Part shown: piece after piece, positions 1-10,608 of the stretch
How the letters are laid out: every line of letters begins with the position of its first letter
Numbering within the stretch: position 1 is the first letter of the stretch
Assembly (NCBI GenBank): GCA_963931865.1
Contig: OZ007513.1
Location: forward strand, 5,060,168-5,124,167
Length of the DNA: 64,000 bases
Reading direction: 5' to 3'
DNA from: Axinella damicornis
Taxonomy: Eukaryota > Porifera > Demospongiae > Axinellida > Axinellidae
The notes under the pieces: model-generated
What the model was told of the DNA's origin: nothing
Database searches by the model: none
What the model saw: only the letters and a program-made list of their open reading frames with translations
Translations under genes and position numbers: made by a program

Positions 1-328
1 GTGTATAGACGGGTGGGTTGGGCTAGTTGCGTGGTTGCTGGAAGCCGAGGGGGTACAGACGGGTGGGTTGGGCTAGTTGCAGGGTTGCTGGACGCCGAGG
101 GGTACACGCGGGTGGGTTGGGCTAGTTGCAGGGTTGCTGGAAGCTGAGGGGTGTATAGACAGGTGGGTTGGGCTAGTTGCAGGGTTGCTGGAGGCCGAGG
201 GGGTACACACGGGTGGGTTGGGCTAGTTGCAGGGTTGCTGGAAGCTGAGGGGTGTATAGACGGGTGGGTTGGGCTAGTTGCAGGGTTGCTGGAAGCTGAG
301 GGGTGTATAGACGGGTGGGTTGGGCTAG
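1..328. repeat. 51-bp minisatellite, about 6 copies
   Basis: A unit of about 51 bp containing GGGTGGGTTGGGCTAG and TTGCAGGGTTGCTGG is repeated head to tail from the window edge, so the array may extend further left. Because 51 is a multiple of three, a chance ORF reads through it as a 17-residue repeat. Copies differ at a few positions. I see no sign that it is a real gene. Confidence 0.9.
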
Positions 329-350
329 AGTCTCTACTTGCACGGTCACT

Positions 351-1850
351 TTTATCTTGTTAGGCAGCTCATAAAGGCAGTCAACTAGGTCTCCTATGAT
401 TGCCAGTTGGTCAGACACAGACAGACTTCCAACTGCAATCATGATTGTGACTATGGTGTTCTTATACCACCTGTTGAATGTTGCAGATCCTCTTTCCTGT
501 ATATTCTGCGTCATTCATGACGACGAGTGGACCCAGATCCTAGTATTCTAGCATCATCATGCCACATGAGCAGGTGCCTATGTATGTCTTTGTAGGTATT
601 TGTTTCCGCAAATCAGCCGTGGTTTGAGAAGGATGTGTAGCTTCATTTACTTTCACCAGCATGTGGACCAACTCTTCCCGTGCTTTTCTCTCTAGTGTCC
701 AAGTGCATGAATTCCTCTTGTGCTTCTAAGAGCTTCTTCCGAACGTCAGTCAGAGGTGTCCTTCTGCCGTACACTTCTACCCTGTTTCCTCTCCTTCCCT
801 TTGTTCACTTGAAGGTCTTCCATAGATTCCCTCTGACCTTGGGGTGATCATGCCTTGTTGATCACAGACTAAAAGAGAATCTAGCAACACTTTCATGCAT
901 TGATGATTATCTTGAAGGACCTTTCTATCTACTAGGACTCTGATAGAGGCATCATTGACCAGATAAAATGTGTGCTGTTGTAGGTGCTTATGGTCACTAA
1001 ACCTTTCATCCTTTATAAAAGTAATGTAATGTTGAATTTAGGAGCTGTTTGAAACCAGAAAATAGATTATGTGGTGCATCCCTAAGAGTGACACACTTGG
1101 TATCAAATTCCAAACTTCAATCCCAGTAGCGTGCTTCCAATCATGAAAGCCAACATGGGTGAACGCCTTGTCCCAGACTGGACTGAAAAACCGGCATGGA
1201 AAACAGAGGACTGCATTCTTGCACCAGTGGCTTTGTCTAATTGATTTTGGCTGGATGGGGCTTTCGGACTTGTTGTTCGCTATGTCAAATGCCGGCAGAT
1301 CACCTCAGAACTTGTCTGCCCTTTTAGGCCATTACACAAAAGACAAAGTTGCCTGTCTCTTCATCTTGCTGTGTGACCACGATGAGTGAGGACACCAGAG
1401 GGGTATAAACAGACATTAAAAATGATAACTGGTAGATTAGGAGCAGGAAAATGTACAGGACAGGACTCACAGATTATGTAAACTGCAAAGAAGGCATGGA
1501 TAACAGCAGTTTTCATTGCAACAGTGTGGTCTGGTTGATATGCCTAATAAGGGTAAGAAGAGTGCACACTCCAAACAGTATATATAGCCATGTGCCTCTG
1601 GTTACTGATTGCCTGCGGCATGGGTACTAGTAGCAACACCACACAGTTATCATTGAGGGATTGTTCTTGGTATATACGCACAACCCCGCCTTTACACCAC
1701 AAAACCAAGGTGGTTTCAGGCCAAGGCCTGATCATAGTTATTACTTACAAACTTGTGAGCTGCACTGTTCCTCAGTTCCTGGCAGCTAGCAGTATCAAAA
1801 ACTCGTCCCTATTAATATCAATGAAAGTTCATCGCATTGGGAACGTTACA
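351..1850. other. No gene recognised
   Basis: Only short ORFs without recognisable motifs are present. The missing 5' exons of the phosphatidylserine synthase-like gene should lie upstream of position 2576, but I could not find them here. Confidence 0.5.
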
Positions 1851-2341
1851 GAGTGTATATGAAAGTACAATTGACACAACAAGGCACCATACAAACTGGT
1901 AGAAAGTCACTGGAACAGAGTTCGGAAGTCAGTGCAAATTGGGTGAATTCTACAAATGCGCATGCGTACAATACAAAATGTGCTCATGACATTTTGCTGA
2001 AAGTGTGCACTTTGACCTTCATATTTGGATTCCCAGTTGAAATATTTGTTTTCTCGTGCATAGCTGAATTAGCATTTCCTCTCTATTCATTTCTTTGTTT
2101 CTCCTTTACTGAATTTCTTTGTTTCTCCTTTCACACACTCACCATTGCAACAATGTTTTCTCTGACTTTCCTTACTGTAGTTGAAGGCCTTCCTGAAATG
2201 GAGTCAGCTGATGAAGTCTTAGGAAAGAGTTCAACGCTCAATACTGACATTGTCATCTGCCATAATGGTAAGGAGTTGGAACATATTACTGTCGGTTGGC
2301 ATTCAACCTCAAGAGGTAGAGTTTCCTCCCCCTCTCTAGTG

Positions 2342-2522
2342 GCTCTCTTTCTCCCTCCCTCCCTCCCTCCCTCCCTCCCTCCCTCCCTCCCTCCCTCCCT
2401 CCCTCCCTCCCTCCCCTCCCTCCCTCCCTCCCTCCCTCCCTCCCTCCCCTCCCTCCTCCTTCCCTCCCTCCCTCTCTCTCCGTCCCTCCCTGCCTCTCTC
2501 CCTCTCATCCCTCCTTCCCTGT
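2342..2522. repeat. (CCCT)n microsatellite
   Basis: A long run of CCCT units with a few interruptions lies just upstream of the 2576 splice acceptor. It would form the pyrimidine-rich end of that intron. The proline/leucine/serine-rich and glycine/arginine-rich ORFs over it are artefacts of the repeat. Confidence 0.9.
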
Positions 2523-2575
2523 CTCCCTCCCTCTTGTTACTGTAAATCCTTCCCCGTCCCTCACTCCTCTCACAG

Positions 2576-4089
2576 AGGTGTGATTGGGATGATAGTGGTG
2601 TTCATCCTGATTGGAATGATCCACATGCCGGATGGTCCCTTCATCCGGCCGCACCCAGGTCAGCCTCTCAGACCACTTCACCTGGTCATCCCAAATTGTA
2701 CTCAGGATCCCCAAAAGTGGATTGGGGGTCTGGTGAAAATCACTCCATGGGCTATAGGCTCATTCCCAGACCATTCTGTGGCCTGGGATATCGATGAGGC
2801 TGACCATGGGCTAACTATTACCTTGAAGTTGCTTGCTGGCCTTCAGCATATTGGAAACGTGCTCGTATACATATAGGTAGCCTCAATCTTGGGCTCCCCT
2901 CTGCGCAGCAAGTAGTTTGTTGCTGTGCAAGGGGAGCCTGGGCTATTGTTTAGCTGTCAGTAAAGCTACATGTACATGTAGGTAATAGTTAGCCCACATG
3001 CAAGGGCACATGATGACATCATCATTGCAGTGACGATGATGATCTGCATGGATATTCAGTGGAGGTACAAAGGGTCGCCAGCCCCACCGCCCCCTTTTGG
3101 TGGGTCTGAGTACAAGACCACTGTACCTTTGCTTGGTCTAAACATGGCCTTGTTTATGGGTGACTAACTTCTGCAATCTGCAGTAGAGTTGTTTTTTTTT
3201 TGCGTGTAGGACATCTCCTGTGACATCACTCTGTACTCCTTCTCAGACTGAGGATGACAATCGTCAGTTCCTGAAGCTGTACGACCCGGACCTGGGCCAA
3301 CCCCTCCCAGAGTGGGACGTATGCTGAAGACTACCGTCTGTACACACCTGACAATCCAAATGGGTTCCCTTGCAAACCTGATGGACAAAATGGATGTGTT
3401 TGTTGCATCAGGTTGTATGTCAAGGTGTGCCAAGCCTCACCGTATGATGTCATATCCTTTTATCTCAGGGTCTTCCCCTCCCTCGCTGACCTGCAGGCTC
3501 TCATTCTCTGTTGATATATAATTGCCTTTAATCCAAGGGTCTTCCCCTTCCTTGCCCTCCTGCAGGCTCTCATTCTCCGGGATGTGTTTCTCCGGAACAT
3601 CCTCAGTATCGGGTTCGAGATGATGGAGTACACACTCAAGTCTCAGCTGCCAAACTTTGGGGAGTGTTGGTGGGACCATGTAAGCTAGACCACGTACACG
3701 GAGTGCACATAGCCCCAGCAGTTACTAGTGGCTGCACGTACATGAAGTACCTGCTGCTAGACGTTCAGGCTCCTCCCCAGTTTCGTTCCCAGTGTTCCCG
3801 GCACTTTCCGACTTTCGTTACAGTACAGTGTATGTGATGAAAGGTCTGGGAAGGAGGCTGGTGTCTGAGGGAGAGAACATATAAGTATTTCTCTTCCATG
3901 TTTAATTTGCTACACGTACTCACTCCTTTGGAAGTGAGGTCTGAAATCTCTTTGCTCAGAGAGAGATCATTTGTGTTGGAGGGGTTGTACAGTGCATGTA
4001 CAGTGCAAACTTGCGTATGATACGCTGACAACTACATGTACACACAAATGCATGCACACACACACCACACACACATACATCCGCAACAT

Positions 4090-4178
<89 letters not shown>

Positions 4179-5746
4179 TGCACACCCACCCACAATGAGC
4201 AGTGGATACTAGACTTCCTGATCTGTAATGGCCTTGGTATCTGGATGGGCATAAAGATGTGTGAGTACTTGGAAATGAAGACCTACCCCTGGAAGGGACT
4301 CTGGAAGATCCCCACTTTCAAGTGAGTAGTGCTGCCAACAGTTACATTTGTAGCAGGAGTTTATCAGCGATGCAAAAGCTATGTTAAGCTGGTGGCCGTC
4401 ATAAGCTCCTGGTATCGCTCATAAGCTCCTAGCATTGAAGTGTTGGCTCAGTGGTCATGTGTATTGTGTTGTGGGACAGCCTCACTTTGTTGGATGGCCT
4501 GGACTAGCTGTGCCCAAGTCTGTGAGATCACGATGTACATAGTTGCCTCATTCCCAGGCCTTCTCACTCCAGCATTTGTCGCTTGCAGTACTAACGCGGG
4601 GAAAATGTGGGGGGTGAGATGGCCTGGGAACGAGGCTGGTACATAGAACACTGCTGCTAGTACTTGAACAGCTAGCTTAGGTGACGTGTGACATGTACCT
4701 CAGAATAGTGTCCGTGTCTCTTCTGTTATGTGGTGTTGCCATGGTAACAGATATTACCTGCAAATTGATATGCTGGTGTCTAGGGTTGTGATATACATGT
4801 ACTAAGGTATCGTCCAGCCCCGCGAGTTAGGAGCTACTTATACAGACACTCTTGCCATCCCCAGTATAACATTGTTTCTGGCCTCTTCCTCCTGTAGGGG
4901 TAAAGTGAAGCGGGCAGTGAGTCAGTTCACACCATACAGCTGGACACACTTCCGCTGGGGCTACATGGGAAGCTTCAAGAGGTTCACCCTTGTGGTCGTG
5001 ATCGTCGCTTTTGTAAGAGACTTGTGTTAGTGTGTGACTGTGTGTGTGTGTATGTGTGTGTGTGTTGTATGTGTGTACATGTATGTACTATGTATGTAAG
5101 AGAGAGAGATTGAGGTAGAGTACATGGTACATCGATCGTTTCCACCCTGTGGATCACACATTTATCACTTGGTAAAAGCTGTGTGACGTGGTGTCCTGAA
5201 ATCTCCCTTTTGCTTTCCATTGGTTGCTGCAGGAGTTGAACACCTTCTACCTGAAGGCGTCTCTGTGGATTTCACCCAACCACACACTCAACTTCTACCG
5301 AGAGGTGCTGTTTGCTTTCTGTGGGTCTTGTGCGATGAAGGAGATGTACGACTACCTCAGCACAGGGTAGGAGTGGTGTGTTTCTCACGCCTCAACTTCT
5401 GTGCATGGGTGATTAGGGACACAGACTATGTTGTCTCCGAAATACGTACATGTGTTAGTGTGTGACCATGGGTGTGACTGTGTGTTTGGTGTGTGTGTGT
5501 ACATGTACATGTGTGAGTGAGAGTGTGTGTGCGTGTGTGAATGCATGTATGGCAGTGTGCATGTCCTGGTGCCAAACTGGTTGATAACTTGATACCAAGA
5601 CATGTAGCGGACTGTTGATAGTACATAGTACGTACATCGATCTTTTCCACCCTGTGGATCAGAATCAGTGTGTTTCTACCTGCAGTGACAAGAACACACG
5701 CATTGGCTGCTTCACTTGGCTGCTGTTCACTGCAATCATTTGTGAG
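2576..5746 (+). CDS. PTDSS2: Phosphatidylserine synthase 2-like gene, partial and with a damaged exon
   Basis: The family exchanges the headgroup of phosphatidylethanolamine for serine and is a multi-pass ER membrane protein. Exons with GT-AG borders: 2576-2658 (ends DGPFIRPHP), 3247-3424 (damaged), 3566-3679 (ends [11 protein letters not shown]), 4203-4321 (CNGLGIWMG), 4898-5012 (QFTPYSW), 5233-5366 (ELNTFYLK), 5686-5746. From 3566 on all splice phases agree. The motifs fit PTDSS2 better than PTDSS1 (ECWWDH, QFTPYSW and ELNTFYLK rather than ECWWDQ, QFTPASW and ELNTFFLK). Problems: the N-terminal exons are not found; the exon that should sit between 2658 and 3247 (the 'WRLWLCVSVVYEL'-type segment in vertebrates) was not seen; and 3247-3424 needs more than one frame to keep family similarity. 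It may be a decaying copy, or the assembly may contain small errors. Confidence 0.85.
4070..4182. repeat. (CA)n microsatellite
   Basis: CA repeats with brief interruptions end about 20 bp before the 4203 acceptor of the PTDSS2-like gene. They explain the Thr/His-rich and Val/Cys-rich ORFs on the two strands. Confidence 0.95.
4543..4638. mobile_element. Short TIR hairpin element (TAGCCTCGTTCCCAG family)
   Basis: The ends are TTGCCTCATTCCCAG and the near-complement CTGGGAACGAGGCTG. The element is flanked by the direct repeat GTACATAG (4535-4542 and 4639-4646), which I read as the target-site duplication. An internal CGCTTGCAGTA motif is shared with other copies. It lies in an intron of the PTDSS2-like gene. 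Confidence 0.75.
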
Positions 5747-6821
5747 GTAGGAGGACACAGTATTGAATGTCATGATGGCAAGCAGTATGTACTCAACTGT
5801 AAGGCATTCCATGGTTAAGGTTATGGGTACCCACATGTAATAATAACTGCAAAAATTCTTTCACCATCTAGTACGAAGTGCGGTGCTGGACTCAAACCTA
5901 TCCAGACTTGCCTACTGCATGGAGAAGTATATTCACACAGGAATCTTCAAAATAACATGCAGCTTCCCCTAATTCAATTTACTTCTGGTCAAAAAGACAA
6001 GAGCTACTTACGTATGGAATGTTTTGACGTTGCCAGGCAATGACAGTCAAATCTTAGCCTACTGATTACCAATGTGGCAGTCCTAAGTAAAAATCTAAAC
6101 TTTTTCATCTTGGTCAACGATGAGTTAGTGGCGTTAATTGAGTTCTTGGGGGCTTGCCCAACATGTGCTCCTGAATGCTCAGTTACATTGAACTGTCATT
6201 AGCAGATGAGGTCAATTTTAGTCTCTTGAAATCCAGTCACCTAGCATACATAGCTAACCCAAGTTTGATTGATAGTGGTGCCTTGAGCACTTTCAATGTT
6301 TATGAAAGCCAGACACCAAGATCAGCTCCCACCTGTAGGGAAGTATACTCCCTAAGAATGGGCATACCGAATCTATGGAACGAACCATCAGATTCCTCTG
6401 GCCACTCTTTTTGGTCACATACGTGCAACACAGAGGGAGGGGGCAAGCATGACTGTAGCTGCACAAAATCTGCCAAACGTCACTCTTAACTTTCTCGACA
6501 GGCCGGTAGGATGTCCCCAAAGAATGCAACAACATGTAAGTCTTATGGGCTTGCACCAGGTACCACAGAAGTCTTGTCACTCGAAAAATAAGAGCTCTCT
6601 CACAGCTCCGGGTGGCATGTCCCCAAGAAAATCACACCACTGCACACTCCTTCGAGGGACTCTCACCACAGTCTTATCTTCGAAAGTAAGAGCACTCTCT
6701 CACAGCTAGCTGTACTACAGCTACCTGTAGCTACTTACAGTTTTAATTCGTGCATGTGCGTGCTCCGCCCAGCTACTATTATTCTGTTCCATTTCATTCC
6801 ATTTCATTTCACGTTCCATAG
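5747..6821. other. Intergenic or intronic DNA, no gene recognised
   Basis: Several short ORFs are present without motifs. Two stretches near 6549 and 6617 share wording (GTCCCCAAGAAAATCACACC-like), suggesting a small local duplication. Confidence 0.4.
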
Positions 6822-9800
6822 ATTCGGGTATGCCCATACTGCATAGGAATGCTGCTTGCATTCATATGTAAGGTGCTTCCAAGAAAGCCACATGAGCCTG
6901 CCAAGTAAGCATCACCTTGGTGGCTAGCTCTCACAGATTCATATGTTTATAATTATTATGTCCAACCAGGTGTACATTGGCTGGCACAGATCTTGAGCTC
7001 CTCTTCTGTACTGACTACCGCCTACACCGGCAGAATGACAAAGTGAGCATTATACGTAGCTATTGGTATAATATATATCTTGTCATCATCCGTGATGTTT
7101 AGCAGGTAGACCTACTCCATTTGTGCACACAAAGTATGTTGCATTTTGTGGGTAAATACCATGTATCTTTTCCCAGTCCCCAAATTCTAGTCCAATTGTA
7201 GGCAGGTTCATACCCAGACATGTTTTTATATTCAGTGCATGAAATCTGATTAAATAGGCTACGTATACACCTGTGAAGCCCAACTGGTTTAAGTAGGCCA
7301 TGTCAACACGTGCAGTTTAAGTAGTTTTAAAGTAGGTAATGTAAACATGTGGTCAGGACACTTCCCTGGTTCCCCACTACTGCTTAATTGCTGAATTATT
7401 TTCAATGGAGGTGAATTCCAGCCTTTGGATGTACCATATTTCCACTTCATGGGGTTTTTTGAAGCTCCTAACTTGACTCAAGTGCCATTGCAGCCATCCT
7501 GTGCAGATTTGTGACTAAAACCATGCGAGCTTTCAATAATGATGGCTCTCAGGCAATGACCACCCATACAGACTGAGAAAAAAAGCTTCTCTTCTAGAAA
7601 TGGAGCCACTACATGGCCAAACGACTCGTGCAAAGGAGGCAAGAAATGGCCCACCCCGTGCCAACCAAGTATGGCCAAAACCCAGAAGCAGCCTCGGCCT
7701 AGTACTGAAACCTGCCCAACTTCCCTTGTCCCACCCTTTCTGCTGGAGCAGAACCTAAGGACATTGCCAGAAGTATTGCATTTTGTCTAGCAAATAAAGG
7801 ATTAAACCACATGGTAGACTTAACACTGGTGTTGCTAGCCTCGTTCCCAGATGCTGGATGCTGCTCAGCAAACAACTGTGAGTCTTGACAGCACCTTTTA
7901 CAAAATGAACACAGCTTAAAATTGGCCATCTAAACTTGCTGGTTAGCTATCCCTGGCGAGGCCCAGCGTCCACTCCCGGTATTTCACGCGGACACCGGGG
8001 TACGCTAGGCCAAGAGCGCATGATGACACATTGTTTTTCACAGCGGAGGAGGAAGAGCATGTGACTACGTATTCTCCCGTGGTGAAAGCAGAATCTTTCA
8101 CGTGTACTAAAATAGCACATCCAGTCACACTGTAGCTAGATTGCGGGTGAGAACAGAGTGTGAGAAATAGTACAGCTGCGAAATGGTCGATCTCGAGCCA
8201 GAGGACAATCACTCAGGGACAATCACTCAGGGACAAAACTGGGCCAATACGACCCCCTTCAACTTCGAAGTACTTCGTGGAGCAAACAATCATCCACCGT
8301 TTCTCTAGCCTCGTTCCCAGGCTCTCCCACGTGGACTGTAAGCGACGAAAAGCTGGGCAAGGCCTGGGAATGAGGCTACCGTTTCTCCCCATCTTCGACT
8401 TTCAGGCTCGTGTAGCAATGCAGAACGAATCGCTTTGTGTCAATAAGGGCTGTGAGAGCGCAGACTTCGCAAGATGAGCGACAACAGTGGCGTGATATCC
8501 GTGAAGAAGCCAACGTGTTGAGCTCATGTGTTCTACTTTTAGTACACGCCAGAGATTCCGCCTGTTTCAAATTTTTGCCAGCCACACGCTCTTCCTCCGC
8601 CGTGAAAAAACAATTATGTCATCATGCGCTCTTGGCTAGGCACATGGCGTCCCACTTGATAGCACACGACCTGTGTACTACATGTAATCTCGGGAAAGCA
8701 AAAAGCATGGCTATATAGCCTGAGTGTTTGCTCGTGATTTGTCTCTTGAAACCACCATGTATATTTCACAGTTGTTCATTGTGGTCTTCCAGAGACTCCT
8801 CGTTGTCGTACTGAGTGGCATCCAGCAAGATCAAATGGCATAATTCGATTGCCAAAAACCACACATAAAACCATGCATAGTTACGTACGTCATTGTGCAC
8901 GTATTGAAATCTTCCAGGCTCTCTCCCGTTTTTTTTATGTGTACAGTATGCGACAAAAACCTGGGGAGGAGCCTGGGAACGAGGCTAGGTGTTGCAACAA
9001 TTCTGCAAACCATGTACAACACCCTTAGTATGTCCTTGGGGGTGCTGCAATAGCTCTCTGAGGAAGTGTTGATGTGACGGAATTTGTAGGCATGCACTGA
9101 GCCTAAGCTACATAGTGGGGCTCAGAACAGCAAGAGCAGTAAACGTACCAGGTAACATATCACACATCTGGCTAGCAAGGGGCGGCTGTCATACACAGTA
9201 TTACACACCAACAAGAGCACATCATGACATCATCATTGACGATGATGTCAACACTCACTTGTGACACCAAGCATTTTTTCGTGTAGATGGTTGAACACAC
9301 AAAAACATCACGTTTTCCTTTTTGCCATTTGCCAATTATGTCATGCTCAGGTGAGGTTCTCCCCGATTTTCTGTACTGCAAGCGATAAAGCTGCACAGTG
9401 GCCTGGGAACAAGGTCCCATGTTGTACACTATTTTAAGTCTGAAGTGGGGAAGGGGATATTAATTTTTTGAACATTCAATTAGTCTCGACTATATGCCCT
9501 GACTATATTGACGATTGAAGAACCTTTTAATGTGCCCACATTCATTTCATGTCTTTCTTACCCTAACATCACTCACGCAATGAAACGTACAAGGACCTCT
9601 CCTGCTTAACTGTACTGCCAGTGAGGCAGGTGTTGGAAACAAGCCTATGGGTATATGATTGTGAGGCTATGTTGAGCTTAATGAATAATTATTATTCCTT
9701 TATTTCATTGCGCAGGTGGGTGACAGTGTTAAAGATGCCTTTTACAAAGTGCCAACAACTCAGCCTTGTAACATTGTGAGGGGACCAATTGATGATGCAG

Positions 9801-9836
9801 TCCTATTCGTGAAACTTACAATTACCCTTGGTCCTT
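6822..9836 (+). CDS. Three phase-compatible exons, product not recognised
   Basis: Candidate exons 6822-6904, 6970-7042 and 9716-9836 each have AG and GT borders; the last uses the consensus donor GTAAGT. Their phases (0 to 2, 2 to 0, 0 to 1) join without a stop, and the first also joins in phase to the 5746 end of the PTDSS2-like gene. The predicted peptides (for example LELLFCTDYRLHRQNDK and VGDSVKDAFYKVPTTQPC) do not resemble the PTDSS C-terminus I know. They could be a diverged tail, a separate gene, or chance. About 2.7 kb of repeats separates the last two. Confidence 0.4.
7400..7790 (+). repeat. Dispersed repeat family, copy 1
   Basis: This shares an order of short blocks (AATGGAG-CC-TAC, GGAGG-AAATGGCCCACC, CCCTTGTCCCACCCT, AAGGACATTGCC-GA) with 16370-16780, 21340-21670 and, reversed, 26690-26920. 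I see no coding capacity or clear terminal repeats. It may be a SINE or a non-autonomous DNA element. Confidence 0.65.
7965..8660. mobile_element. Foldback element, about 0.7 kb
   Basis: The segment around 8005-8115 (AGCGCATGATGACA, TTTTTCAC-GCGGAGGA, CGTGTACTAAAA) recurs as the reverse complement around 8525-8640. The arms are about 110 bp with several mismatches. The spacer contains the 73-bp hairpin element at 8306-8378. Confidence 0.65.
8306..8378. mobile_element. Short TIR hairpin element with 9-bp target duplication
   Basis: It starts TAGCCTCGTTCCCAG and ends with the near-complement. CCGTTTCTC directly repeats on both sides (8297-8305 and 8379-8387). It is nested in the spacer of the foldback element. 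Degenerate relatives of the same family lie at about 8915-8990 and 9340-9413. Confidence 0.8.
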
Positions 9837-9839
9837 GTA

Positions 9840-10605
9840 AGTGCATTTTATCCTGAGGAATGCAAAAAATATATACACATCGAATTTGTTTTACTCCTGT
9901 ACAGGTGTGTACTGTCATTCAATATCATGCTGTTTATTTGCTGCACTTCTCTATTTGTTGTTTTTAATCATGTACATTTCTACCTGTACTGTATGATAAT
10001 AAGTGATTTCACCACAAGAGTTTTCGCCAAACTATATAGTGTGCTTCTCCAATAGAAAGTGGTGTCCTTAATAGGTAGTGGGCGTGATGGTCACCCTAAC
10101 CCAATTTGTACTCACATGTGGCAATGTTTCACTATTTAGCTAGTGACCTTCACCTTTTAGCTTGTACAATGATGGCATGCAGTGATGCATGCACTTCCAG
10201 TGACCGCCATTGTATCAAAAGCACAGCAGACTACTCCTGCCGTGCAGGTCCAGTGATTTTACACCTTTGCCTTGTACCATCACACAGTCATCTCCTCAGA
10301 ACATCTGAACTTTTGAGTCTGTGCTGCTAATTATTAACAATGTTTTTTATAATAGGCACGAATCAAATTTTGAAGAACGGTGTGTCCTACTACTAATGCT
10401 ACTGACGGTGCAATGTCATTAATTTTAGGAGCTTCCAGATGCAACCTTCAAGACACGCAGTGTATACACATGCAGCCTCGAGCAGTAGCTACACCCTGAT
10501 ATATACATTGTTATAGGATGTGAATCTGTGCTAGCATACTATTATGAGGTAGCTAAAAGAAGTGAGAATAATAGGCTGAAATTTCAGGCCAAGAAAGGTA
10601 CATTC
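9840..10605. other. No gene recognised
   Basis: AT-rich DNA with short ORFs only. Nothing in it could be assigned. Confidence 0.4.
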
Positions 10606-10608
10606 CCT

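Noticed and set aside
1853..2545. 230-residue ORF ending in repeated Leu-Pro-Pro-Ser
   Set aside because: The second half is the CCCT microsatellite. The first half has no family signature, though a short exon within it cannot be excluded.
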